60,693 bases of DNA, taken from contig NZ_JWMA01000192.1 in assembly GCF_000812465.1 (NCBI RefSeq), positions 1 to 60,693 of the forward strand, written 5' to 3'. The notes beneath the pieces are model-generated. The model ran no database searches. It had not been told where the DNA came from and saw only the letters and a program-made list of their open reading frames with translations. The first letter of the stretch is position 1. Each line of letters begins with the position of its first letter. The translations under genes and the position numbers were made by a program. Positions 17,971 to 26,100 of this stretch are shown piece after piece. Source of the stretch: Cupriavidus sp. IDO (GTDB taxonomy: Bacteria; Pseudomonadota; Gammaproteobacteria; Burkholderiales; Burkholderiaceae).

Positions 17971-19248
17971 ATGACCCAGAACACCACCTCCTTCGGCCAG
18001 GCCATCCTGGACCGCGCCGACCAGCTTGCCCGTTTCTCCGACGCGGAAGCCGGCCTCACCTGCGCCTTCCTGACACCCGCACACCGCGCGGCGCAGGCAC
18101 AGCTTGCGCAATGGATGGAAGAAGCGGGGATGAGCGTGCGCATCGACGCCATCGGCAATGTCATCGGCCGCTATGCCGCCGATGCCGCCGTGGGCGACAG
18201 CGCGCGCGTGCTGATGACCGGCTCGCATTTCGACACCGTGCGCAATGGCGGCCGCTATGACGGGCGCCTCGGCATCCTGCTGCCGATCGCGGTCGTGGGT
18301 GCGCTCAACGCGGCCGGCATCCGCCTGCCCTACCACTTCGAGGTCGTCGGCTTTGCCGAGGAAGAAGGCCTGCGCTTCAAGACCAGTTTCCTTGCCAGCA
18401 GCGTGCTGGCGGGGCGCTTCGATCCGGCCTTGCTCGACCGGCAGGATGTGGATGGCGTGACGCTGCGCGACGCGCTGGCGGCGTCGGGCCTGCCGGGCGG
18501 GGGCGAACTGCCGGCGCTGCAGGCGGCGGCGGTCGATCCGGCCTCCCTGCTGGGATTCGTCGAAGTCCATATCGAACAGGGCCCGGTGCTGCTGCACCAC
18601 GGGCTGCCGCTGGGCATCGTCACCCAGATTGCCGGCAGCAGCCGCTTCCAGGTGCGGGTGGAAGGCCTGGCCAGCCACGCCGGCACAACACCGATGGGCA
18701 TGCGCAAGGACGCCGCCGCCGGCGCCGCCGAAATGATCCTGCTGGTGGAGCAGCGCTGCGGCGAAGTGCCCACGCTGGTAGGCACGGTCGGACAGCTGCA
18801 GGTGCCGGAGGGATCGAGCAACGTCATTCCCGCGGCATGCATGTTCTCGATGGACATCCGCGCCGGCGAGGACGGCATCCGCGAAGCGGCGATTGCCGAC
18901 ATTGTGGCCGGCATCCAGCGCATCGCCGCACGGCGCGGGCTGACGGCAAAGGTGGAACGCGTGCCGCCCGTCAACAATGCGCCGTGCGCGCGCTGGCTGA
19001 TGGACCAGTTCGGCGCCGTGCTGAAGAAACGTGGCCTGCAGGTGTTCGAGCTGCCTTCAGGCGCCGGGCACGATGCCATGATGATGCAGCGCGTCACCGA
19101 TGTGGCGATGCTGTTCGTACGCTGCGGCAACGGCGGCATCAGCCACAACCCGCTGGAAACCATCACCGCCGACGACGCCCGGCAGGCCGCCGAGGTCTTC
19201 GTCGACTTCCTGCGCCACTTCCAGCCGCTCCCCGCCATGCGGCGCTGA
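17971..19248 (+). CDS. M20 Zn-dependent amidohydrolase, allantoate amidohydrolase / N-carbamoylase type
   Basis: A 425-residue metallohydrolase. GSHFDTVRNGGRYDGRLGI carries the first zinc His and bridging Asp of the allantoate amidohydrolase/beta-ureidopropionase group (family consensus GSHxDTVxxGGxxDGxxG). AEEEGLRF carries the catalytic and zinc-binding Glu residues, and the dimerisation domain (VEGLASHAGTTPMGMRKDA) is intact. PSGAGHDAMMM and HNPLETI supply the last ligands. Enzymes of this group remove carbamoyl groups from allantoate, ureidoglycine or N-carbamoyl amino acids. The neighbour downstream is an SMP-30-like gene, not a purine gene, so the exact substrate is open. Confidence 0.88.
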   Translation: MTQNTTSFGQAILDRADQLARFSDAEAGLTCAFLTPAHRAAQAQLAQWMEEAGMSVRIDAIGNVIGRYAADAAVGDSARVLMTGSHFDTVRNGGRYDGRLGILLPIAVVGALNAAGIRLPYHFEVVGFAEEEGLRFKTSFLASSVLAGRFDPALLDRQDVDGVTLRDALAASGLPGGGELPALQAAAVDPASLLGFVEVHIEQGPVLLHHGLPLGIVTQIAGSSRFQVRVEGLASHAGTTPMGMRKDAAAGAAEMILLVEQRCGEVPTLVGTVGQLQVPEGSSNVIPAACMFSMDIRAGEDGIREAAIADIVAGIQRIAARRGLTAKVERVPPVNNAPCARWLMDQFGAVLKKRGLQVFELPSGAGHDAMMMQRVTDVAMLFVRCGNGGISHNPLETITADDARQAAEVFVDFLRHFQPLPAMRR

Positions 19249-19328
19249 CACCCCACCGCGGTGCGCTTGCAGTCTCACGCCGGATCGTATTGGATGGATG
19301 CACAACATCGACGACGACGGAGACAAGC

Positions 19329-20225
19329 ATGCCGGAACGCACCCTGTCGGTCCTGACGCAGGGCCACAGCTTCCTGGAGGGATTGCGCTGGCACGAGGGC
19401 CGGCTCTGGCTGTCCGACTTCTATACGCACCGCGTGATGGCGATCTCCGCCAACGGCAACATCGAGGACATCGCCAGCGTGCCGGGCCAGCCATCCGGAC
19501 TTGGCTGGCTGCCTGACGGGCGACTGCTGATCGCGTCGATGCGCGACCGCAAGCTGCTGCGGTGCGAGCCCGACGGCAGCCTGGCCGAGCATGCCGACCT
19601 GTCGGGCGTGGCCGGCGGGCACGTCAACGACATGGTGGTGGATGCACAGGGCCGGGCCTATGTCGGCAATTTCGGCTTCGACCTGATGGGCGGCGCGCCG
19701 ATGCGCACGGCCAGCCTGGCGCGGGTCGATCCGGACGGAACCGTCACGGTCGTCGCCGAAGGACTCTTTTTTCCCAACGGTTCGGCGATCACGCCGGACG
19801 GCAGGACGCTGGTCGTGGGAGAGACGCTGGGCAATCGCATTTCGGCCTTCGACCTGCACGCCGACGGCACGCTCGGTCCCCGGCGCGACTGGGCGCGCTT
19901 TGGCGACCAGCCCGGCGCAGCCGATGTGGGTCAGGCGCTGGGCGGCGCGCGCGTGGCGCCAGACGGCTGCGCCCAGGATGCCGAAGGCGCGTTGTGGGTG
20001 GCGGATGCGGTTGGCAACCGGGCCATCCGGGTCAGGAAAGGCGGCGAGATCGTGGAAGAAATTGCGTGCGGCACCGGCATCTATGCCGCCGCGCTCGGTG
20101 GACCGCGCGGCACGACGCTCTACCTGGCGGCGGCGCCCAGCTTCCATGAAGCCGAGCGCCGCGAAACCCGGGTGGGCCAGATTCTGATGACCGAAGTGGA
20201 TGTGCCGCACGCTGGCCTGCCCTAG
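19329..20225 (+). CDS. SMP-30/gluconolactonase-like beta-propeller protein
   Basis: A 298-residue beta-propeller starting at ATG 19329. Typical repeats are visible: FLEGLRWHEGRLWLSDFYTH, where the Glu is the first metal ligand, HVNDMVVDAQGRAYVGNFGF with the Asn ligand, and LFFPNGSAITPDG and GCAQDAEGALWVADA with the remaining Asn/Asp ligands. These enzymes hydrolyse lactones using Ca or Zn. It follows the M20 gene by 80 bp on the same strand and may share its transcript. The natural lactone is unknown; no signal peptide is present. Confidence 0.88.
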   Translation: MPERTLSVLTQGHSFLEGLRWHEGRLWLSDFYTHRVMAISANGNIEDIASVPGQPSGLGWLPDGRLLIASMRDRKLLRCEPDGSLAEHADLSGVAGGHVNDMVVDAQGRAYVGNFGFDLMGGAPMRTASLARVDPDGTVTVVAEGLFFPNGSAITPDGRTLVVGETLGNRISAFDLHADGTLGPRRDWARFGDQPGAADVGQALGGARVAPDGCAQDAEGALWVADAVGNRAIRVRKGGEIVEEIACGTGIYAAALGGPRGTTLYLAAAPSFHEAERRETRVGQILMTEVDVPHAGLP

Positions 20226-20250
20226 CAGGCGGCAGCCCCGGCGGCCGGGG

Positions 20251-20604
20251 TCAGCCCCCCTGGTACATTTCGCGGCTGAGGTCGTAGAGGTTCTTGCGCA
20301 GCTTGCGGCGCTCGTCCGGCGACAGCCGGGAGCCGCCATTGCCGTGGCCCTCTCGCTCGGCTTCGCGCTGCTCGGCGCGATGGTGTTCGGCGCGGGCTCG
20401 GGCCTCGCGCTGGCCGTTGCCGGCGGCGTCGCTGGCCTGGGCCGACGGACGGTCGGAACGCTTGAGGAGATTGGCCATGCCGGCCGACTGGGCCTGCCCC
20501 GAAACCGGCGTCACGCATAGCGCCAGCACCACACCGGCGAGCGCAAACCACGCTCCAGGGGCGCGACGCAGGGCCAGCCCGTGCCGGTTACGGTTCACTT
20601 TCAT
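20251..20604 (-). CDS. Small secreted protein of unknown function
   Basis: A 117-residue protein with a clear signal peptide (FALAGVVLALCVTPVSGQAQ, residues about 20-39). The mature part is highly charged, with an Arg/Glu/His-rich central stretch (REARARAEHHRAEQREAE) and a conserved-looking end, LSPDERRKLRKNLYDLSREM. The ending resembles that of other small Burkholderiales periplasmic proteins, but I cannot name a function. It is divergent from ompR; the 270-bp gap between them is AT-richer than its surroundings and probably contains both promoters, though no near-consensus element stands out. The same frame stays open far upstream through ompR-envZ, but only this part looks like protein. Confidence 0.65.
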   Translation of the reverse strand: MKVNRNRHGLALRRAPGAWFALAGVVLALCVTPVSGQAQSAGMANLLKRSDRPSAQASDAAGNGQREARARAEHHRAEQREAEREGHGNGGSRLSPDERRKLRKNLYDLSREMYQGG

Positions 20605-20874
20605 TGATAATGGCGGTTTTGGCTTCCGAATTTGCAGTCGCCGGGACTGCCTGAAGCCGAAAAAATCCGGTACCCCGTCCGCGCAGTCGGAAAACCTGAC
20701 ACCATAAATAATCCGGTGTGAAACATGGCTCCGAGTGCGGGAAAGCACGGTGCGCAAAAAACGGAATGCGCAGTGTAAACGCAGGGTTAGTGCACGCTGC
20801 CATACCACGGGGTAAAGTATGTAACGTTTTGTTAAGCCATTTTGAGCGAAAGCTTTAGTCGCTAAGATACCGCC

Positions 20875-21597
20875 ATGGAAAATACCAGCCACAAGATTCT
20901 CGTCGTGGACGACGACCCGCGTCTCCGCGATCTGCTGCGCCGTTACCTGGGCGAACAAGGTTTTACGGTGCTGGTGGCGGAAAACGCCACCGCCATGAAC
21001 AAGCTCTGGCTGCGCGAACGTTTCGACCTGCTGGTGCTTGACCTGATGATGCCGGGCGAAGACGGCCTGTCCATCTGCCGCCGGCTGCGCGGCGCCAACG
21101 ACCAGACCCCGATCATCATGCTCACCGCCAAGGGCGAGGACGTGGACCGCATCGTCGGCCTGGAAATGGGCGCGGACGATTACCTGCCCAAGCCCTTCAA
21201 TCCGCGCGAGCTGATCGCCCGTATCCACGCGGTGCTGCGCCGCAAGGGCCCGGCCGAAGTGCCCGGCGCCCCGTCGGAAACGCCCGAGACCTTTGCCTTT
21301 GGCGACTTCGTGCTGAACCTGGCCACGCGCACGCTGACCAAGAACGACGAGGAAATCACGCTGACCACCGGCGAGTTCTCGGTGCTCAAGGTATTTGCCC
21401 GTCATCCGCGCCAGCCGCTGTCGCGCGAAAAGCTGATGGAGATGGCCCGCGGCCGCGAATACGAGGTCTTCGACCGCAGCCTGGACGTGCAGATTTCCCG
21501 CCTGCGCAAGCTGATCGAGCCGGATCCGAGCAACCCGCGGTTTATCCAGACCGTCTGGGGCCTCGGCTACGTCTTCATCCCTGATGGCGTGAAATAA
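20875..21597 (+). CDS. ompR: Two-component response regulator OmpR
   Basis: A 240-residue response regulator. The receiver has the acidic pair in VVDDDPRL, the phosphorylated Asp56 in LLVLDLMMPGEDGLS, the Thr in IMLTAKGE and the Lys in LPKPFNPRE. The C-terminal winged helix ends FDRSLDVQISRLRKLIEPDP, then the FIQTVWGLGYVF wing, as in OmpR. It is 24 bp before envZ on the same strand, the standard pair that responds to osmolarity and envelope conditions. Function is by strong family resemblance. Confidence 0.93.
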   Translation: MENTSHKILVVDDDPRLRDLLRRYLGEQGFTVLVAENATAMNKLWLRERFDLLVLDLMMPGEDGLSICRRLRGANDQTPIIMLTAKGEDVDRIVGLEMGADDYLPKPFNPRELIARIHAVLRRKGPAEVPGAPSETPETFAFGDFVLNLATRTLTKNDEEITLTTGEFSVLKVFARHPRQPLSREKLMEMARGREYEVFDRSLDVQISRLRKLIEPDPSNPRFIQTVWGLGYVFIPDGVK

Positions 21598-21621
21598 CCG
21601 ATTCCGGCCGCTGTTCCCATC

Positions 21622-22971
21622 GTGGCGACCGTTATCGGCCGTACCGCAACGCGGTTCTTTGGTTCGCTGTTCTGGCGAACCTTCATGCTGATCGCGCTTT
21701 TGCTGGCTATCTCCCTGGGCATCTGGTTCCAGAGCTACCGGCTGTTCGAGCGCGCCCCGCGCGCTCAGCAGATCGCAATGCAGGTGGTCAGCGTGGTCAA
21801 GCTCACGCGTGCCGCGCTGCTCTATTCCGACCCGGCACGGCGCCGGTTCCTGCTGCTCGACCTGGTGCAGAACGAAGGCATCAAGGTCTATCCGCGCGAG
21901 AAGGACGACGACTTCGCCGCCCCCACCGCAAACCCGTTCCTGACGCAGCTGGTGCAGCAGGAAATCCGCGGGCGGCTGGGCGAGGACACCGTGCTGGCCA
22001 CCACCGTCAACGACATTCCCGGCGTGTGGGTCAGCTTCGAGATCGAGGGCGACGATTACTGGGTGGCGATCAGCCCGGAGCGTTTCGAGCGCGTCTCCGG
22101 CATCCAGTGGCTGTGGTGGAGTATCGCCGCGCTGCTGCTGTCGATCATCGGCGCGGCCTTCATCACGGCGCGCGTCAACTACCCGCTCAAGCGGCTGGCC
22201 AACGCCGCGCGCGCCATCGGTGCCGGGGGTGATCCGCCGGCGCTGCCGGAGCATGGCGCCAGCGAAGTCGCGCAGGCCAACCACAGCTTCAACCAGATGG
22301 TGCGCGATCTGCGCCAGCTCGACGACGACCGCGTGGTGATGCTGGCCGGCATCTCGCACGACCTGCGCACGCCGCTCACACGGCTGCGGCTCGAGACCGA
22401 GATGTCGCCGGTCGACACCACCACGCGCGAAGCGATGATCACGGACATCGAGCAGATGGACGCCATCATCGGCCAGTTCCTGAACTACGCGCGGCCGGCC
22501 CTCGAAACGGTGGAACCGGTCGACCTCTCTGCCCTGGTGCACGACGCCGTGGGCGTCTACGCCGCGCACGACGACGTTCGCGTCCACGTGCGCGCGACCG
22601 CGCCGGTGATGGCGATCGCCAACCGCATGGAAATCCAACGCATTCTCGACAACCTGATCGAGAATGCGCGGCGCTACGCCAAGGACGACGAGTCCGGCAT
22701 GGCCGAAGTCGAGATCACCACGAAGCTCGACGACAAAGAAGCCGTGCTGACCGTCGCCGACCACGGCCAGGGCGTGCCGGAAGCCCAGCTCTCGCTGCTG
22801 ACGCGCCCGTTCTACCGGCTCGACAGCGCGCGCAGCGAGGCCAAGGGCGCGGGCCTTGGCATGTCGATTGTCAATCGCATCCTGCAGCGCAATGGCGGCC
22901 GCCTGGTGCTGTCCAACCGCATGCCGCCGGCCACTGGCCTGGTGGTCAGCGCGTGCTTCCGGCGCGCCTGA
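21622..22971 (+). CDS. envZ: Sensor histidine kinase EnvZ
   Basis: A 449-residue membrane kinase with a GTG start at 21622. A transmembrane helix at about residues 20-36 and another at about 165-185 bracket a periplasmic sensor region; the HAMP follows (NYPLKRLANAARAIG). The phospho-accepting His246 is in ISHDLRTPLTRL, the N box is in LDNLIENARRYA, and ADHGQGVP and GAGLGMSIV form the ATP-binding G boxes. It is co-transcribed with ompR and phosphorylates it. The order and spacing match OmpR-EnvZ in other beta-proteobacteria. Confidence 0.92.
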   Translation: MATVIGRTATRFFGSLFWRTFMLIALLLAISLGIWFQSYRLFERAPRAQQIAMQVVSVVKLTRAALLYSDPARRRFLLLDLVQNEGIKVYPREKDDDFAAPTANPFLTQLVQQEIRGRLGEDTVLATTVNDIPGVWVSFEIEGDDYWVAISPERFERVSGIQWLWWSIAALLLSIIGAAFITARVNYPLKRLANAARAIGAGGDPPALPEHGASEVAQANHSFNQMVRDLRQLDDDRVVMLAGISHDLRTPLTRLRLETEMSPVDTTTREAMITDIEQMDAIIGQFLNYARPALETVEPVDLSALVHDAVGVYAAHDDVRVHVRATAPVMAIANRMEIQRILDNLIENARRYAKDDESGMAEVEITTKLDDKEAVLTVADHGQGVPEAQLSLLTRPFYRLDSARSEAKGAGLGMSIVNRILQRNGGRLVLSNRMPPATGLVVSACFRRA

Positions 22972-23022
22972 TTCGCCACGATGTGCGCCAAACGGCGCGC
23001 ATGCCTTCCCGTCCCCCGGCAT

Positions 23023-23083
23023 TGACAGGTTTTCGACAGCTTCTGATAGGAATCTGAAAGGTATTTGACAGGGCAATGACAGC
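23023..23083 (-). promoter_or_regulatory. Six tandem half-sites of TGACAG type, about 11 bp apart (Pho-box-like array)
   Basis: Heptamers TGACAGG, CGACAGC, TGATAGG, TGAAAGG, TGACAGG and TGACAGC begin at 23023, 23034, 23044, 23055, 23066 and 23077, so they are spaced 11, 10, 11, 11 and 11 bp. The complement, CTGTCA, repeated every 11 bp is the PhoB recognition pattern. The array is 147 bp upstream of the symporter gene but its half-sites face away from it. The 11-bp tandem form fits an OmpR/PhoB-family response regulator; which one is unknown. Confidence 0.6.
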
Positions 23084-23229
23084 GTCGCGGCGCACACTGG
23101 CGCCGGTCAGCAGGGACGATGCGAACGCATCTCCAGCCAAGGCGCCGCCTGCTGGCTCCCCCACGCCTGGCTGACCCTCACCGAACAATCATGCGGCCGG
23201 AACGCACCGGCGGCGCCTGAGAGACAGCC

Positions 23230-24522
23230 ATGTCAAATACTCCCCAATCCCAACACGGGTTCCGGACGGTGTTCCGCGTCGTCAGCGGCAACTTCCTGGA
23301 AATGTACGACTTCATGGTGTACGGCTTCTACGCCGCCGCCATTGCGAAGACCTTCTTTCCGAGCGGCGACGAGTTCGCCTCGCTGATGCTGTCGCTGGCC
23401 ACGTTCGGCGCAGGCTTCCTGATGCGTCCGCTCGGCGCCATCATCCTCGGCGCCTACATCGACCACCACGGCCGCCGCAAGGGCCTGATCCTGACGCTGG
23501 TGCTGATGGCGCTGGGCACGCTGCTGATCGCCTGCGTGCCGGGCTATGCCTCGATCGGCGTGGCGGCGCCGCTGCTGGTACTGGCAGGGCGCTTATTGCA
23601 GGGCTTTTCAGCCGGCGTCGAACTGGGCGGGGTCTCGGTCTATCTCGCGGAAATCGCCAAGCCCGGCCGCAAGGGCTTCTACGTGAGCTGGCAGTCCGCC
23701 AGCCAGCAGGTTGCCGTGATCTTTGCCGGGTTGCTCGGCGTGATCCTGCATGCCACGCTGGCGCCGCAGCAGATGGACGAATGGGGCTGGCGCGTACCGT
23801 TCCTGATCGGCTGCCTGATCGTGCCGTTCCTGTTCCTGATCCGCCGCTCGCTGGAAGAGACCGAGGAATTCAAGACACGCAAGAATCGCCCGAGCATTGC
23901 CGAGATCTACCGTTCCATGGCGGAAAACTGGCGCATCATCGTGGCCGGCTGCATGATGGTCGTGATGACGACGGTGTCGTTCTACATGATCACCGCCTAC
24001 ACGCCAACCTTCGGCAAGACCGTGCTCAAGCTGGACGATGTCGACAACCTTATCGTCACGATGTGCGTCGGCCTGTCCAACTTTATCTGGCTGCCGCTGA
24101 TGGGCGCACTCTCCGACCGCGTGGGCCGCAAGCCGCTGCTGGTGATCTTCACCGTGGCCACGCTGTTGACTGCGTATCCGGCCGTGTCGTGGCTGGTAGC
24201 CGAGCCTTCGTTCTCGCGCCTGCTGATGGTGGAACTGTGGCTGTCCTTCCTGTACGGCAGCTATAACGGCGCGATGGTGGTGACGCTGACCGAAGTGATG
24301 CCGCCGGCAGTGCGCACGGCAGGCTTCTCGCTGGCCTACAGCCTGGCCACCGCGCTGTTCGGCGGATTCACGCCGGCGATCTCGACCTACCTGATCCACA
24401 GCACGGGCAACAAGGCTGCCCCGGGCCTGTGGCTGATGTTCGCCGCCGTGTGCGGCCTGGTCGCCACCCTGATCATCTTCCGCACCGCACGCCGCAGCGA
24501 GGCCGCACTGCGCGCCGCTTGA
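23230..24522 (+). CDS. MFS transporter, metabolite:H+ symporter family (citrate/tricarballylate type)
   Basis: A 430-residue transporter with twelve predicted membrane helices. The start FRVVSGNFLEMYDFMVYGFYA and the loop DHHGRRKGLILTL between TM2 and TM3 are signatures of the metabolite:H+ symporter group (CitA, TcuC, ProP, KgtP). The motif is repeated after TM8 (LSDRVGRKPLLV). QGFSAGVELGGVSVYLAE matches the citrate and tricarballylate branch. It probably imports a di- or tricarboxylate with protons. GAGAGACAG precedes the ATG. It stands alone, 258 bp after envZ, with a repeated regulatory array upstream. Confidence 0.88.
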   Translation: MSNTPQSQHGFRTVFRVVSGNFLEMYDFMVYGFYAAAIAKTFFPSGDEFASLMLSLATFGAGFLMRPLGAIILGAYIDHHGRRKGLILTLVLMALGTLLIACVPGYASIGVAAPLLVLAGRLLQGFSAGVELGGVSVYLAEIAKPGRKGFYVSWQSASQQVAVIFAGLLGVILHATLAPQQMDEWGWRVPFLIGCLIVPFLFLIRRSLEETEEFKTRKNRPSIAEIYRSMAENWRIIVAGCMMVVMTTVSFYMITAYTPTFGKTVLKLDDVDNLIVTMCVGLSNFIWLPLMGALSDRVGRKPLLVIFTVATLLTAYPAVSWLVAEPSFSRLLMVELWLSFLYGSYNGAMVVTLTEVMPPAVRTAGFSLAYSLATALFGGFTPAISTYLIHSTGNKAAPGLWLMFAAVCGLVATLIIFRTARRSEAALRAA

Positions 24523-24538
24523 AATCCGGTGCATCCGG

Positions 24539-24569
24539 CGCCATGTACGAAAAGGCGTCGTACATGGCG
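24539..24569 (+). terminator. 12-bp perfect stem after the symporter gene
   Basis: CGCCATGTACGA (24539-24550) pairs perfectly with TCGTACATGGCG (24558-24569) across a 7-nt loop, 17 nt after the stop codon. Only a short U-rich stretch follows, so termination may be partial. The rest of 24570-24760 probably contains the ahpC promoter: a GTGAT/ATCAC dyad overlaps a CATAAT element at 24667-24672, but I cannot fit it to an OxyR site. Confidence 0.6.
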
Positions 24570-24772
24570 GACTTTGTGTTCCGCAACAAGGCTGTCATGA
24601 CGTGCCGTCACGCTCCCTATCGGGCTGTTTGAGATTTTCAATTAGCCGCGGGGCGTGGTGATAACGCATAATCACGTTTTGTCGCGGTGCGTCAGAGCTT
24701 TCCTGCCTCAATAGGCACATGGCGCGCATGGCGCATTCGCGTGTCTCTCTTCAACCGTATCAGGAGATGTCT

Positions 24773-25321
24773 ATGAAGACCGTTGGTGACAAGATCGAAG
24801 CCTTCCACGTCGTCGGTGTCAAGCCGGGTTTCAACAACCATGAAGAAAACGGCCAGTCGGCTTTCGAAGACATCACCGAAAAGTCGTTCGAAGGCAAGTG
24901 GAAGATCATTTACTTCTACCCGAAGGACTTCACCTTCGTGTGCCCGACCGAAATCGTGGCCTTCGCCAAGCTGAACGGCCAGTTCGCCGAACGCGACGCG
25001 ATCGTGCTGGGCGGCTCGACCGACAATGAATTCGTGAAGCTGGCATGGCGCCGTGAGCACAAGGACCTGAACAAGCTGGACCAGTGGCAATTCGCCGACG
25101 TGACCGGTTCGCTGATCGACCAGCTGGGCGTGCGTGATCACGCTGCCGGCGTTGCCCTGCGTGCCACCTTCGTCGTTGACCCGCACAATGTGATCCAGCA
25201 CGTCTCCGTGAACAACCTGAACGTCGGCCGTAACCCGGACGAAGTGCTGCGTATCCTGGACGGTCTGCAAACGGACGAACTGTGCCCGTGCAACCGTGCT
25301 GTTGGCGGCGCTACGCTGTAA
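24773..25321 (+). CDS. ahpC: Alkyl hydroperoxide reductase AhpC-type peroxiredoxin
   Basis: A 182-residue two-Cys peroxiredoxin. The start at 24773 has AGGAG at 24762-24766; an ATG at 24767 is too close to it. YPKDFTFVCPTEI contains the peroxidatic Cys and LCPCNR contains the resolving Cys near the C-terminus. The arrangement resembles the AhpC/AhpD branch, in which AhpD regenerates AhpC, rather than the AhpF branch. The gene reduces organic peroxides, H2O2 and probably peroxynitrite in the cytoplasm. ahpD follows after 106 bp that contain three hairpins. Confidence 0.94.
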   Translation: MKTVGDKIEAFHVVGVKPGFNNHEENGQSAFEDITEKSFEGKWKIIYFYPKDFTFVCPTEIVAFAKLNGQFAERDAIVLGGSTDNEFVKLAWRREHKDLNKLDQWQFADVTGSLIDQLGVRDHAAGVALRATFVVDPHNVIQHVSVNNLNVGRNPDEVLRILDGLQTDELCPCNRAVGGATL

Positions 25322-25331
25322 TTGCTGCAAC

Positions 25332-25402
25332 GTTGCCGGCATAGTGGCAACTTCGCGGAGGGCTCGGCCCTCCGCTTCAAAACCCGCGTGAGCGGGTTTT
25401 TT
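25332..25402 (+). terminator. Three successive hairpins between ahpC and ahpD, the last an intrinsic terminator
   Basis: Stem 1 is GTTGCC/GGCAAC (25332-25351). Stem 2 is GCGGAGGG/CCCTCCGC (25355-25375), a perfect 8-bp stem. Stem 3 is AAAACCCGC-GTGA-GCGGGTTTTTT (25379-25402), a classical intrinsic terminator. ahpD begins only 26 nt later, so read-through or processing here would set the ahpC to ahpD ratio. Confidence 0.8.
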
Positions 25403-25427
25403 GAGCCCTGATCGATAGGAGAATTGA

Positions 25428-25949
25428 ATGGAATTCCTTAGCACGATTAAGAACCTCATTCCCGACTACGCCAAGGACATCCGCCTGAATGTCGACGGCA
25501 CCATCGCCCGCTCCTCGCTCGAGGGCAACGATGCGGTTGGCGTGGCACTGGCCGCTGCATTCGCGGCCCAGAGCAAGGTCCTGGTGGACGCAATTCGCAA
25601 CGCCGGCGTGCTGTCGCCCGAGGAAACCAACGGCGCCCTGACTGCCGCCGCGCTGATGGGCATGAACAATGTCTGGTATCCGTACATCGAGATGGCCGGC
25701 GACCCCGACCTGGCCAGCCAGCCGGCCGGCCTGCGCATGAACGCGTACGCGACGCACGGCGGCGTGGACAAGCGCCGCTTCGAGATGTACGCGCTGGCCG
25801 CATCCATTATCGGAAAGTGCCATTTCTGCGTGAAATCGCACTATGAGCTGCTGAAGAACGAGCAAGGCATGACCTCGCAGCAGTTGCGCGACGTGGGCCG
25901 CATCGCCGCCGTGATCGCGGCGGCCGCCAACGTAATCGCCGCCCAGTAA
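25428..25949 (+). CDS. ahpD: Alkylhydroperoxidase AhpD
   Basis: A 173-residue member of the AhpD/carboxymuconolactone decarboxylase fold. The active-site motif reads KCHFCVKSH, giving the CxxC pair and the downstream His of AhpD; GLRMNAYATHGGVDKRRFEMY supplies the family's Glu and His-containing helix. In Mycobacterium AhpD accepts electrons from a lipoyl-adaptor system and reduces AhpC. AGGAG precedes the ATG at 25428. Its position right after ahpC confirms the assignment. Confidence 0.92.
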   Translation: MEFLSTIKNLIPDYAKDIRLNVDGTIARSSLEGNDAVGVALAAAFAAQSKVLVDAIRNAGVLSPEETNGALTAAALMGMNNVWYPYIEMAGDPDLASQPAGLRMNAYATHGGVDKRRFEMYALAASIIGKCHFCVKSHYELLKNEQGMTSQQLRDVGRIAAVIAAAANVIAAQ

Positions 25950-25975
25950 GCCGGCCAGCGGCGGGCCCGTAGCAC

Positions 25976-26017
25976 AACAGCGGGGAGGTTCCTAGCAGGA
26001 TCCTCCCCGCTGTTCTT
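25976..26017 (+). terminator. Intrinsic terminator of the ahpCD operon
   Basis: AACAGCGGGGAGG pairs with CCTCCCCGCTGTT over 13 bp with a loop of about 13 nt, ending in TTCTT. It is 27 nt after the ahpD stop. Confidence 0.8.
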
Positions 26018-26100
26018 ATGGCGCAACCCGCGCAAAGGTCAACTGCAATTGTGTATCGATCGGCCTACAATCGAGCCAGGACATGCACTTTTCATACGCC

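Noticed and set aside
20605..23097. A long open frame opposite ompR-envZ, continuous with the small secreted protein
   Set aside because: Only the last 117 codons (20251-20604) look like protein with a signal peptide. The rest is the complement of ompR-envZ.
23230..23270. Possible phosphate-transport role for the symporter because of the Pho-like array
   Set aside because: The protein is clearly of the carboxylate metabolite:H+ symporter group; the regulatory array alone cannot change that.
24639..24680. OxyR binding site before ahpC
   Set aside because: The GTGAT/ATCAC dyad does not follow the ATAG/CTAT spacing of OxyR sites, so I did not annotate it as such.
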